From Stromatinia cepivora (Eukaryota > Ascomycota > Leotiomycetes > Helotiales > Sclerotiniaceae), in contig RCTD01000009.1 in the NCBI GenBank assembly GCA_014898415.1, forward strand, positions 1,054,001 through 1,118,000: a stretch of DNA of 64,000 nucleotides. The letters run 5' to 3'. This document shows, piece by piece, positions 36,649 through 50,393 of the stretch. Position numbers and translations under genes: made by a program. A model generated the notes under the pieces. That model searched no databases, was not told the origin of the DNA, and saw only the letters and a list, made by a program, of their open reading frames with translations. Positions within the stretch are counted from its first letter, which is position 1, and the number at the start of each line of letters is the position of its first letter.

Positions 36649-36774
36649 AGAGGTAGAGGTAGAGGTAGAGGTAGAGGTAGAGGTAGAGGTAGAGGTAGAG
36701 GTAGAGGTAGAGGTAGAGGTAGAGGTAGAGGTAGAGGTAGAGGTAGAGGTAGAGGTAGAGGTAGAGGTCGAGGT
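36649..36774. repeat. AGGTAG hexamer satellite
   Basis: About 21 uninterrupted tandem copies of AGGTAG with one C variant at the right edge. It would read as Glu-Val repeats on one strand and Pro-Leu on the other, but nothing else suggests translation. Confidence 0.93.
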
Positions 36775-39700
36775 TTATACTTTACTTTCCTCTTTGGGGA
36801 CTTGATTCGATATATTGAGAATGAGCATAGATGAATTGCAGCTGAATAACAAATCATAAACTTTGATATTATAATATTTCAAAATTTTCCTTCATATATC
36901 TACTCTACTATATAAGAATTTAAATATTCGGCCTTGCTAATCAGAATCCAATTGTTTCAAATGATCGGAGAGGATTTAGGACTGTCCACTAGCTTTTATT
37001 ATCATCTTTATGGTTTTATGAAGTGTATACAGTAATATTCAAGATATATAGAAAGTTTTTAATAGTTTTGTATTTAGTGAACCATTCATTTGTCACTATT
37101 ATCCGGCTCTTCGTTTATTGAATGTTTTTGTTGTCACGAAACGCCAATTATTATTCTCCTTCCCCATCATTCCTATCCCTCATTCCGATAGAAGATCGCA
37201 CGCGGATATACACATTCAAAACACCCAAAATACCCAGGCTACTACCACGGAGTAAGTGCTATTCTATTAATCCTTGATGCAGCTATATCCCCAGTATAAC
37301 CAAAAATTTGGTATCAGAATAACCCGCCAGAGAAGTATTTATAGACCCTTTCCTAGCGTTCTTACCGGTAGGGTAGATACACAATGGATGTATGAACACC
37401 GGGCTGGCGAGAGTTTAAATATTCAGTAGGACAACTTTCGCTCTTCGTACCGGAAAATTCACCAACGTCTATTTCAAAAGATACTGAGTCTTCCATATAA
37501 ACGCCTTTATTTTCGATACAAGAAAAAGTCATTTATACACAGAACCAGGAAGACCTTAAACACAAGGGTCCGGACTGGGTGACTAGAGAGCTTGATGATG
37601 TGTGACGGATGTTAGGGTTACGGAAACAAGATGGTGGGGTGGGATTATTGCCATTTATTCTTCCTGGGTTTCAGATTTCTCTTTCGTTGTTGATGCGACA
37701 GGACATCAAGTTCTGCTGCTTTTCTTCCCTTCCTGGTTGTTATCATCGCATTCCTTCTCGCCGCAGCGAGAAGAACTAGGCAGTAATGTATCTCACTTGC
37801 AACCATATTCTTGGTGATTGCACGTCTCTAAAGCAACTTGTCTTATATTTTGACAATTTAATAGGATAAAGTGGTTTGTGTTTACTAAAAAGGCATGATT
37901 CTTTGTTTTAAGTTACAAATAACTTTACCGCTCTTAATGGGAGAGAGACCTATCTTATATACTCACCAGATTTCTGGCATCGGAACTCTAAATATTAACC
38001 TCAAGCCCCTGGTATTATCTCAAGTTTCCGAAAGACCCCTAGTATGACGCATCATCATCAAATATCCTGCAGATCCGCACGGAGAGCCTCTCACTCCAAG
38101 TTTCGGGAGGCAAGATGCAACCTTAAAAGCCTTGATTCCGTGATTTCAATTTTGTAGGATTATTCTACGTTCTGGAGAGCACCTTCCAAGGACGAAAAAA
38201 AAACATGTGTGCGGAAAGTTGGTATGAGAGTTTTAAATGGATTCAAAGGGTGGGTAGGAATACCCAAGGTTGAGAGCGTACACACGAGCTTTCGTGTCGA
38301 GGGGAAACTAAATGTGCGGTTACCCCAAAAAGTGATAACAATCAATAAGAAACAATGACGATTAAAAAAACTACCAATATAGGATGAGAAGTTGTCAAGG
38401 ACACTCATATTGGCAACTTTATTTCTATAAGTTTGGAATCTGGTGTCTCCAGCTTTGCTATCTAGATGTGCATACCCAGTGGTTTCACTTCAAAATGCCG
38501 AATTCTCTTTTCGCTGAGTTGGGTAAAAGAATTCTAGGAGGAATACGCACTTGTATGTATATCTACATCTCAGAGTTTGTGTATTCATTGGTCTTTCATT
38601 CACTCGAAATTCTTAGTCCCCTGTGTTTGCATAGAAAAGTGCAGGGTAAAAAGAAGTCTATCCGAAAAGTAAAGCGAATGATTATTCCTGGATCCATCAT
38701 ACCTCATGATTGCAGCCGAATATCTACGGATAAACTTGGTATCTTATTGTTTAAGAATCTAGCTGGTATGAATTATCTGTATAGAGAATTTTAAAATTAA
38801 GGAAAAAATTGTTGAGGCGTGAGATTGATGTTACGAGGGTAGCCGTCTAGATCACGTGGAAGTGCTCTAGGCTCTCGAGGTAGGTTTATAACTAGGCGTC
38901 AAGCAGGGACTTAAAGTAATGACAATAATGATATGCTATTCGTAACTAATAGTAGAGTGTACTAAATGATTGATCTTGAGCACGAAGCTCTATACAAAGG
39001 AAATCCGTCTTGATTATATAGACCTTCATGCCTATGGCTAGTTAGGACCTCAGCGCGGTCCTGGACCGCCAGCGTTCCTCAGCGGTCCATAACGTGACTT
39101 TAGTCACGTTACCTTAATTTATCATGTGACGCGGCGTAAGGTGATGGCCGTCGTAACAATTGAATACACTCAAATCTTGACGTGGTGATCACATTCAGCA
39201 TTGAGCTCACTGTATCTCGTCCGGGCTACTTTATCTGCGGGATCTTGTACACAGTACACAGTACCAGTCATTAAATCTCATCTATCCAGGCCTTTTACAC
39301 TATCACGGTTTCGTGTTTGTCGTCGCTCTATACAGAAGATGCACTGTCGTCTGTAGCTGCTAGACAAGCAAGCTTTATTGATAAAACGGACCCGCATTTT
39401 GTAGTATCGATACCCGCGTCAGTTGAGCAATAGGAATTCAAAATAATACTTCAGAGTCACTTGAGTGAAAGAGGATTTGTGAGATCTCTTATGGAATGCT
39501 CATCCTGCATCTAGATCCCATTTATGTTCAGCTAATTGTTCTCGGCAGCGAGAGCTTCTGGATAACTTTCCGTATCACTACGTACACAATTCATTCTGTG
39601 CCTGGTACGCAAGTTATTTGATTGGGCAATGTGGTGAATGATCTCTACTTTTCCTCCAAGCATAGGTAATACGCGCCCTTCTCCTGTCCGTCCATAATCA

Positions 39701-42700
39701 CTGGCATTGAAGCCATGAAGGATAGGGAGAGGGGTATTTGGGGGTTCTGTGAAACATAGAGTGAGGGTGTACAAGATCCCAAATTATGATTGCGGGATAC
39801 ACGTCATGTCCTGAATAATACATGAATTGTCAAGGAGCAGAAATTTGAGATTAACGAGGGTATTGGAACCTAGGTTGTACGGCTTCTCTGTAGATAGCTC
39901 ATTTGATGATTGACTACTCAAGCATATTGCCGCTAGATTGGAATCTTTTTTCTGCTGTCATTTGTTACGCATTTTATCGCTAGTGAGATGGTAGGCTGTG
40001 ATTATCATCTCCAGCCGTGACCGCCCATAACTACGATATCTCATATACAGAATTGGCATCTGGTCGCCGTTCGTCTACAAATGCTCTGGATCGCTTCGAA
40101 TATTCCTAATATTGAGCACACATCTGACAATGCTTTTCTTCTGAGCATTAACGAGCTAAAGTTGCAAAACTATTTATGTCACATAATTCATTCCTCCCGA
40201 AGTCTGCAGGGAAAGTAGTGAGTCTTGAACCGGAGAACATTTGCAAATGATCTGGAACCTTTCTTGGAAAGGACTGGATCAATCGGAATTGCTGTTACCT
40301 GCCTTCTAAACTTTGATGCTTCTGTCCAGGAGGAATAACTACAAAGATGCTGCTGCTTAAATAGAAAATTTCGGTCTCGCGACATAGTGACTAAAATTCA
40401 CTTACACCTATAGTAATTGGTGAGTGAGAGTGTATATCATATCTCACAGAGTACCGGCTGATCATGCTATTATTCAGCATCAAAAGGTCATGTTATTGAT
40501 GGAAGATAGACAAGTGGATAGATAGCCCCGTAATAACGCTTTATGTAGCTCAGGGCAAATTAGTCAGCCAGCAAGCTAGTTACCAAAACCTTTCACTATA
40601 TTTTTGCTGTTTATCTCGGAGTATGTTGAGATCTGTGAGCGGTTGTAAGTAACCACGTAAAGTCCGTTTTAATTACTTTTGGTCATCAAGAAACCCTTCC
40701 CCATCAACCGCCAGAATTTTGGAAAAACTGGAATAAAGATTGCCCGAAAGATTTCTAGAACACATAATGCCCAGTACAAGATTATTTAGCGGTATTGCTA
40801 GCGGAAACAAGTATACCAGATGCAGAAACAATCATTACTACTATGTAGTCCAAGAGAATTTGGACGTTAGCAAAATCAGGGCACAAGATAGACACATTGG
40901 CTGATGTTAGCAAAAACTTATGGGAATACATATCTTTATAAAGAACGGCATAAGAGTGATCCATTCGCATTTCCGAATGTCATCGATGGCTTCTGGACTG
41001 GGAGTTACAGTCAGATATTCGCAGCGTATCATCTTGAGCTATTTTCATTCCGTACATTTTTTGCTTGCTCCTCCTTCACCTCAATGGGGGGGGGGGGGGG
41101 TAGGTTTTAGGTCAAGTATTGAGTTTTGCATCACTGGAAAAAGCAATGAACTCACCGAATCCACATATGGGGGCTTATGCATCCTTGTACTTTCCTACGT
41201 CACAGTGTTATTCTTTTTCGCTCATGCTAATCAAGTGACTCGGGCGGGAGCCCACTTGAGTTAAATTACTAAAGTCTCAATATAACCTCATATAAGAGCT
41301 TCTATAAGCATCTACAGCAGTAAAACAAAAATTCATCGAGAAAAAATGTCAAGGTCTGCCACTGCAGGTCGCATTGAATCGTAGTATTTACCTCGTTCTC
41401 GTATGAATATTCACTTTGCACTAACTCCCTGCTTCAGGGTCGAGGAAAACTGATCTGCGTTTAAAATATCAGATGACAGCGCAAAGCATAAAGTGATGGT
41501 GGAAAATTTTGGATAATAGTATAATCATATGTGTAAACTAAACGACGATAGAATAGAAGTTCACGGTCAATGTCTGCACCCCCCGGTGATACCCCTCGAA
41601 TAGTTTCGAAAGAAGAAAAACATATGCAAATGGAAGCTTGTTGATCGACGCCATAGGTTTCCATTTTTTGAAGCCTTTGCGCTTGGTCAAGTAAGCAAAA
41701 CCTGCTTGATCATTATTTTTATAGTAGAACAATGGTGCTTCTAGCACTGGAAGCTGTAACTACGGCCATAGCTTGAAAAATACAGGTCAATACTGAGAGT
41801 ATCCTTTGTCGCATAGTATTGATAGTGAAAACTGTTTTAAATATCACCCTTTTGGCGCTGCCATAGATTCAAGGAACCCTTCAATGCAGATCCAAACCTT
41901 TCCAGATGCACTTAGGGTAAGATAAATGATACCAGTCTCTATGTAAGAGCCACCTTGATGCATCCACACGTTCACAACTAGATCATCGGGCACGCTGAAT
42001 TGTTTGGATATCAAACTATACCTATCTTCATAGAGTTCTACTAAAAGCGAAGGTTGAGCGCAGTGCTACTGCTCAATACGAGTCGCTTTGCTAGAGACTC
42101 TCTCAGCTTTATACCGAACTATCAGCTCACTGGAAAAGCAGGGCCTTTGTAGGCATGTTCTATCACTTTATCTATCCAAATGCGTGAACGCCTGGTTCTA
42201 AGATTTTTTGGAAGGGAAGAAATGACAAAACTCGCCAATAGCGGCGACAACAACAACAAATATCACGGCAATGGTGATTACTTGCGGTGAATTACAATCA
42301 CAACGCTAACAACAGCAAAGAAAGATTTAACTTGAACTCTTCTCATGTCCTATAACAAGAACTCACCTAGGCTACACCGGTTTTCCCACTACCAACCCAA
42401 GGAATGCGCACTCCGTGCAACTTATAAAGAAACAATGGTGGGTCACGGTCAATTCGCACATTTTCGAATAAACCCCTAATTCTCCTAAACTTGGCCACTT
42501 AATCCGCGAGACAGGAGGGGGGTAATTTATAGAGCTGTTGGAGTACAATTGAAAAATGGAATTGACTTAAGTGGAGCACGAAATATTTGTTCTGACCGTG
42601 GTGATTCCGTTGTTTTGGAATCATACTGCTCACACTACTACGAATGTTTGAGTCTGAATTGATATAAAAGAGCGTCAAATATCCATATTTGAACTTTAAA

Positions 42701-45700
42701 GGAAGCCCAACCTTTTGATAGATTTTGAGCAGGAGAATACTATAGACACAAAACAATTGAGAAGGTGTCTTCTGATACTGTCCATCAAACGTGACAAAAT
42801 GCTGTATCACTTGATGCAAGGTGGATTTTGATTGGTAACTGATGAAGATTGGCGATTGCTTGCTATTAAATACTTCAATAATCGTGATTATTCAAGGTGA
42901 TGTTATCCCCAACAGATCGCAACGTGTATCCACCGATACACAATCAAAGTGACAACATTACTGCCCTTAGGACTGACTCGACCATATTACGTAGCCTTCT
43001 ATATATTGCTTATCAATGGATCTCAACCATTACTTCTTGGGAAAATTCCACTTCAATAAGATTCTAATTTTCTGCAATCTACTGCCGAGAAATGGTCGTG
43101 GAGGGAAACTTTATAAATGCTTGCGAAAAGTCATGAACTATGGAGCCTCTGAGAGAAGAGCGAAGAAATGGGTGACTAATCACAACTCTTCTTCGCTACC
43201 CCCTTTCTTGCAGAATGAAATTACTGGCCCAATCACAACAAGGTGACCACGTCTCAGCTCTCTGTGGGTACGGGTAATGAGTTCGTTCACGGATCAATAT
43301 TGGCTATGCTAGACATTCCTGAGTATATAAATGCTCACATATCCGTTTCATTCCAATCGTAAAAAACCACAAAAAAAGAGTAAACATCCCAAATATGTGA
43401 AGCAAAATGTGACGTAACTGGAGATTGGATCGAGTTATATACGCAAACCACGAATCCAAAGTTCACCAGACGACTGTACAAGCTGGAATTTAGTCCGATC
43501 ATAACTAATGGAAATATCGGCAACAGCTTCCCTGCGTGACGAAAGTTAAAATTCAGAGACACTTAAAAAGAGGCTTTTCTCTTGATTTCACAAAGCTTAT
43601 TCCGAGTGGAAGCTAGAAATTTTAGCCCACAGTTAGTCACGAACAACAAAATTGCCTTTGCGACCTTGGAAACACTGTTCCAGCTCTGATCCAGAGGGTT
43701 GAGGTAGAACCTAGAGTGCTGACCTAGTTCACTTTATATGAAATCGAAAGTACCTGAGCTAGTGAGTACAGCAGGTGTTTTATTCGCTTCTTGTCATTCT
43801 CGGTGATTCCATTTCCAAATTCCTCATTTTTTCTCTTTCCTTCAGCCGCGGGTGAAAGTCGTGTAGAATTCTGTGACCAAGAGAATGGAATATAGACCAC
43901 TGGGGCTACTTGAGAGAGATGGTTTACAGCCGCTCCACTTTTATTCACTCCAAGGGGTAAAATTGACTCTCCTACAATTTTGTTTGTATAAACACAAGCG
44001 AACTCTCCAAGATATACTTCATAAACTTCCTAAAACACCCACGACCCACGCACAGGAACAAGCTTTCTGGTAATTTCAGATACTAATATCTGATCTCAAT
44101 AACTGTAAAGATTTAACAGGTGGTATATTGTAGTACTATACCAAATTTTAAGATTTATTATTATTTTATTTGAAAACTCATTGTTACTTCAATTCGTTGT
44201 CATCTCATAATCACGCATCGTCTTAACCGAAATGATGAAATGGTCCGAATAGAGATGAATAAGCTGCTTCTCCTCATTTACTTTGCCAAGTTATCAATAG
44301 TGGTCATAAGGAAAATTCTATATACTTTATAAATTAGAAGAAAAACAGATATGTAACAGAATTAGGTTGTAGCTCTAACCGCTGCATCGAAAGTATCCGC
44401 TATAAATTCAGGTAATGCTGCTAAGCGGTGATCTGCTTACCCTGCGTGCGGATCTAAAATCTCAGCGTCGGTAGATTCTTAGTTGCTCAGTGGTCCAATG
44501 GTTGGCCTCATATTTCAAATCCTTCATGTAAGATATTCACTCTAGCAAGCTCAAACATTAGTAATACTGCTAAGTCATGGGCCTGCGTATGCAACCCAGT
44601 AGTTTGGTAGTCTATTTAACATTAATGGATCTCCGATAAAGTCCTCAATTAGGTACTATGAATTCATCTTAAACCAGACCACAGGGGTCTTCTGTGACTA
44701 ATCGCTCTTTTTTTGAGACATGGGTATATTTCTGATATTGAAGATATCTAGACGCTGAGTCAATCTCCCATTATAACGAAACTTTTGACAGTCTTGTGCT
44801 TCTGTCTTTTATCTTATCACTACTTACGTTTATGCCCTTTCAAGAGTATCATTGTTCCAGACTTGTCGTTATCAAGGTTCGCATATTTCTCAGTGTTCGT
44901 ATAAATGCAATATTGATTTATATGAACTGTTATGAAAAAAGATTGTCTGGGAGCAACACGCACATCTAACACACTTCAACTTTCCTGATATGGTCCCTCG
45001 ATCCTACTCGCCGAAACTGGACACAGTCTCGCGCAGGTCCATCCAGTGAACTTATTTATAGCTGCAAATTACTCAAAAGTTAGACCTGGCACACGACAGA
45101 CGGACGGACGCATTAGATATTCGAAGCTTCAAGCACCTTCCCCAAATTTTCCACCACGAGATTCATCCTAACTCTTTACCCACCTAAGACCCAATTAAAA
45201 CTAATAAAATCAGAAACATATTAACATAAAGCAAAATTACCACCGTATCAAGAATCCCCAAGCAAGCTCACCTAGAAAGAGCCCGCACTACCGCTGGATT
45301 TACCGTTCACTTTTTTTTAAAAAAAAAAAAAAAACACCAGATCTTTAATCTTAAAAAGTCTGCGGCTAATACTGTCAGAGACGATGGAGTCTAATTTCCT
45401 CTGAGAGTAAGTCTGGAACCCAGATGGTAGTTCCTTCATTCAGGTTTCGGAACGGGAGGTGGACGGAAATTTTGGAGGCTCTCGGCATTTTCTCGATATT
45501 TATTGTCATGTGTGTGGGGTTGCTGTCGTTCCTTTGGCTTTTGCTGTCACGATGTATTGTTAAAATACTATATGGCAGAGGCTTGAGCTTCATGAATGCG
45601 GGGCTACCACAATATAGGCGATTCGGATCCAGGAATAAGTCATCCCACGGCTTCCCTCTGTATCAGCAAAGACTATTTTTTCGTAATGATAATGATTAGT

Positions 45701-47741
45701 AGAGATTATCTGTTGCACGGAAGAGTGGTTCCGAGGTGACTCCGGCTGAATTGGATAAATAAGGACTCACCACACTCATATGTGTGATGAGTTGTCCCAC
45801 CCCGCATATAATTGTGTATATATAGTTGGACATTTTCCTACAATCCTGAAAAAGGTCAGACTCAAAGGATCTTAGGAACCCTAAAAGATTATAGCTAAAT
45901 TGAATATCATTCCAAGCCTACTACCTTGTTACATTATCTGCGAGCCTTATATACAGTCAAGTGGGCGCCAGCTTGGGGTTTCAAGAAAAAGCGGAAGATC
46001 TTGCCATTTGGTCACGAACCAATATATCACGTATGCTAGACTTCTATTGGTTATAATGACCATATTATACATGAAAACAGTCCAGGTTCCTAAAAGCACA
46101 TCAAACTTTAGTGCGCCCAATTGGGGCGATACACGGTCTTCAGAGCCAATATTCACCTCCACCAAAATAGTTCATCTCGGCTTCGGGTGAAAAAATCTCC
46201 AAGCAGTATATAGTATTTCGATACTGAGACTCTTACCGAAAGCCGTGTGGCGGAATGACTATTGCTTCTTCCATTTAGGTAGAGTCATATACCAGAGCTG
46301 CGTACTTCCCGTAAAAGCCCAGGGTTCTAAGATTCCATATATTTGGTCTTGTACGGCAGAGTAAGTGGAAAGTCATGTATTCTTGCTTGATATTCAGTCT
46401 TCTGCTTTTGACAATGAATAACCATTAGGTGCAAGAGTAGGCGCAGGACGAACAGGGAACAAAGTCCTACGTGTTCTTTAAAGATGTTCTGAAAGACGAC
46501 CATTCGCTTTCTCATCCTACATTCCAAACCGTCATTGTCATCGATCTTCGACTTTATCTTATCTTGAATGGCAGTACTAATTGAATAACAGATGAAAGCA
46601 CTAAGTACTAAAACACTATAGACGATCGCCCCTCTGTTGCCATCTAAGGCAACTTTCCTTCCTGGGTCATTCCAACGAAAGAGAATGTGCGCGCTAGAAC
46701 AAGTGCCTCCAGTCTGCTTTTCCTGCCTCTGAACGGCTATGCTGTCTTGCACCAGTATAATGATTCTTTAAATATATATGTCTCCGACATTTCCCAAACG
46801 CAGTGGGGACGTTTGCGAACTCATTCACTAGTAGATTTCAATCATGGGGCAATGCAAGCTCAAACATACTACGTTGAGTTACTTCATATTGATCCCAGAG
46901 CAACAGTATTTGCATACTATTACCCCACAGTAAATATTCCACTCTTATCTCAGTCCATCTCCATCGCTGACCTGTATAAAACAGTGCTCTTCTCAATTAT
47001 CCGATTAGAATTCAGTGAGTTTGTAAGGACCAATTGTGTCATACCGATACGGAAAAGTTCCTCAGTGAAAGTGTGCAATCGTTATTTTCCGAGGTCATAT
47101 GAGCCAGGTCAGATGATGATATTGACGGTGCCATTAATCCAATTTAGACACCGGCAACTAATTACTATCAGAAAAAGGACAATCACCCCAACTTGTTATC
47201 ACCAAGGTTGGAAACCGCAGTGATAATTGTCATTTAATGCCGATAATCACCGATTTTGTCTGCCTAGCCACTTCCAGATCTCTGGAGATGAGAGGTGAAT
47301 GAGCCCACCATTTGAAAGAATTTGGACTTATCCCACTGAAGATAATCTATGGAAATCATAAGACGGAAAAATGAGGTAGATTTCTTACTGGTCTGTTTCA
47401 TTGCGACGAGTGGTGTATAAATAGTCCCATGGCATCACTCGAGCATGGGTCTAATATCAAATTTTTTACCGTTCCATGTGCTCAAGCGTAAAGGAATTAT
47501 TGTGTATAAATTCCCACCTTGAATCCTCAAATCCATCGTTGCATATCAGAGTATGGAAATCCCAAAAATTCAAATGTGATATCACTATAAGCTACATTTT
47601 GCTATGCCATTTACGCCCGTTCCATATTCGGGGTATCCTGTTCTCTAAGTATTGTACATTTTCACATACCTGCCATAAAAACGCCTTTTAGTAATTATCC
47701 ACGCTGTAAATAGCAGCAAATGCAATACAATCTCCCCTATC
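36775..47741. other. 11-kb gene-poor region
   Basis: No gene with recognisable motifs was found on either strand. A 136-codon ATG frame at 38384-38794 and longer frames near 46.3-47.2 kb lack family similarity, and the latter lack a proper ATG near their starts. The region includes a 15-base G run (41086-41100), an A run near 45319-45333 and paired hairpins near 39.05-39.11 kb. Base composition is ordinary, unlike the RIP-damaged elements. Confidence 0.4.
39047..39110. repeat. Two adjacent GC-rich hairpins
   Basis: GCGGTCC-T-GGACCGC at 39055-39069 is a perfect 7-bp palindrome with a one-base centre. A third copy of the GCGGTCC word lies at 39082-39088. AACGTGACT-TT-AGTCACGTT at 39091-39110 is a second perfect 9-bp-arm palindrome. 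The word CAGCG occurs three times. This could be a regulatory site or a transposon end. Confidence 0.6.
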
Positions 47742-49660
47742 TCAGACATTATATCCACTTGAAGTTCCCACACCATCGAGATCCATAAATTGATCAATAT
47801 CTGGTATAACAACACTCGGCGGTGGAACAGTGGTTTCAGGGAACAGATTATCAGCCGGGGGGCCATCCAAGCCTCTCCCCACCTTGAAGTCATCTGGAAC
47901 TGATTTACCCAGAGTCATTCTTCTATTCTTCTGTCTTTTTCCAGTTCCTCCAATAGTATCTCCTCTTCCATTCATCCACAAACTAGCATCACTAGTTTCA
48001 CCCCGTCCTATACCAAGTTGGTATGCTTCCAAACCTCTTAGAACCGGTAATAGAAGTCGAGTCTCGTACCAACGACCTTTGATATCAGCCAAGCCTCGAC
48101 GAGCTGCTGGTTCAAGTAATTGCCATTCATACCAAGTGCGTTTTTTGGCGTTATCTGCTACCTCGTTCCGGAATCGTAAATCTGCTACCATTCGAGCAGG
48201 TAAGTCAGGTGTTGGCCACTGAGAACGACTGCTATAAGGCATTGGCATCTCGACGAATTTGTAGATATCACCCACGAAGGTTACTACAGTTAAAAGAGGA
48301 TTTGGTTGCACGGTACGTTCAATGAGCTTTTGAATGACGAGGACCACAATTGCATCCCCTTCAACGCGTAGACGAACTGGCTCGCCAACCCAAATCTTTT
48401 CGGCTCCAAGAAACATTCCATTGTAATGCACTTCTCCAGGAGAAACCAGAGCCTTTTCTATTCTGTCGAACAGAGAATAACTTCCGTCGATAACTTTTGC
48501 GGCCAAGATACTACCATCGACTTGATAATCTCCTCCACCATATTCCCCTCGAGTTATACGATCCCAAGGAACCTCGTCATAAGGAAGGTTATTTAGTGCA
48601 CTAATCGTGGTTTGCGGTACACTCCAAGCGAGCCAAGGTCTAATGGATTCTTGTTCATTGATTTGAGCGGCGGGATGTGTAATTGGGTGAGAAAGTGGTT
48701 GAACCAAATATTGAGCCGTAAAATTCTCAATTCTTCGTTTCGATATGACCGCAAGACCCCAAGCATGCCCTCTGTTGAACCAGACCAATTCTCCAGTGCG
48801 ATAGATGAATCCGCTATTAGGATCGCTATCGAGCCTTTGTTCTGGCGATCGAATCAATGAAATGGGCTGAGGAGGTGGCTTTGAAGACCCAGGAGCTGAG
48901 AATGCGGACCCTGAAGCAGACCCTGAAGCAGACACAGACTTTTGAGGTATGCTGACAATCGGCATGCTATCCTTCTTCGCTTCCTTCTTTAACTGGGGTA
49001 TGCTGACAACCGGTGTGGTTGCCTTACTTATTTCCTTCTTCAACACTGCGCCGCTATCCTGTTTGGTTGTATCTTCTTGTGGATCATCCTCCCCGAATGG
49101 CGAACAAACTTTGCAGGAACAATTCCTTGGGTCGCCATCTTTATCTGTACTCAACCAAAGTACATGTGGAAAGAAATCCGCAGGACTTCGATATCTCTTC
49201 TTTCGGCCTTGAGGGTGTCCGTATAAATAGGTATCTTGTCGTTCATATGCTCCAGCTGCGTGTTTACCCTTTTCCCTCTTCTGCTCCGCCTCTAATTTAT
49301 TCTTATTATATTTGAGGTGTTCCCATAAAACATATCCTTCGGGCAGATCTTTGAGTACGTAATTTCTATCTGCAGTGAAGTTAATTATTGGTGAAGGAGT
49401 TTGGGATTGAGGTATGAATTACCAGAATGCTCCTTTCCACCCAAATAATGCATCAGCATGCCACCAATCTTTCTCCTCCAATCTACAGCTTTCGGTTCGT
49501 CACATTCGAGCTTCTTATAACAATCAACGTTTCCTTCCGCATCCTCTTTATCGCTCAGTTGAGCTGGTGTTGGTTGATTCAATTCTTTGACTCCTGTCTT
49601 TGTAATGACTTCTAACTGTCCATCAGACCTGCAGATAGTGACAGGATAAAAGGGTGCCAT
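47742..49660 (-). CDS. clr2: Clr2-type transcription-silencing protein
   Basis: Likely orthologue of Clr2, a structural subunit of the fission-yeast SHREC complex (with Clr1, the Clr3 deacetylase and the Mit1 remodeller), which silences heterochromatin; nuclear. Two exons, 49423-49660 and 47742-49369, with a 53-nt intron (GTAATT donor, CTGCAG acceptor) give 621 residues. The N-terminus starts MAPFYPVTICRSDG. After the splice, RNYVLKDLPEGYVLWEHL leads into the signature YLYGHPQGRKKRYRSPADFF and then NCSCKVCSP. A Ser/Pro/Lys-rich linker follows. The larger C-terminal domain opens with FIYRTGELVWFNRGHAWGLAV and runs to about residue 550. The first ATG in frame is at 49660. It is divergent from a SNF2-type ATPase gene. 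The family assignment rests on my recognition of these motifs. Confidence 0.85.
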
Positions 49661-50393
49661 AATGGCTACTGTATATAGAGGAAACAATTAACTATGGGAG
49701 GGTTCAAAAGGTATCACAATACTATAATAGTTGTGGGGTTGAGCTGGGTTCACTTCGAATGATCTCCATTCGGATAAATACAATTCAAGTTCAACAAGAG
49801 GTTTCATTATCCGGGGGCCGCCCCGCATTAACTTTGACCCGACAACCGAAAAGACAAGAAGCCCCTGAGATTTTGTTTGCTTTTGAGCTTTCACCACAGC
49901 TGCATATCAATGAAAATAAGTTCGAGTATATCCTCAAAGTCTTGATATATGATGCTCAGATTTTAGAATTTACTGCTGAATAGTGTACATGCCAATCATT
50001 TGAGTGTTATATGTCAATAATTTAGCAAAGTAAAACTCTCCAATATATTAATATTTTTGATAATAGCAACTTGGGAAACTATCAGGTGAATATGGTGAGT
50101 CAACAAGGTGAGTGTAGGCCTTGTTTACAAACAAAAGCAAATTACTTTTATTAGGTTGCTACCAAGATACACCTGCTAACTTCCACCCTCAAATCTTCCA
50201 TTTCTTGCTAAACTACTCTCGATCTTGTGAATATCCTCTCTTTTGACCACTTTTAATTGCATTTGGTACCACATCCAATACGATTTCTTCAAGTTAACGC
50301 AGCCTGTATCAGCGATCGCGCTGCGATTCAGTACTTCGATCTTGCACCAGAACTTTTTCAGTCATTCAGAAAGCGCGGTCCTCGATCTTGATC
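49661..50393. promoter_or_regulatory. Shared upstream region of the clr2-like and SNF2 genes
   Basis: A 733-bp gap between two divergent chromatin genes that should contain both promoters and 5' leaders. No coding segment was recognised and no clear TATA box stands out. Confidence 0.4.

Noticed and set aside
38384..38794. 136-codon ATG frame in the gene desert
   Set aside because: Cys- and Tyr-rich mixed composition, no recognisable motif and no nearby splice-supported extension; likely chance.
45424..45699. 91-codon frame with one hydrophobic segment
   Set aside because: A single hydrophobic stretch is easily produced by chance; no homology recognised and no gene context.
46327..47223. Overlapping long frames on both strands (about 140 and 178 codons)
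   Set aside because: Neither begins at an ATG, neither shows family motifs, and they overlap head to head.
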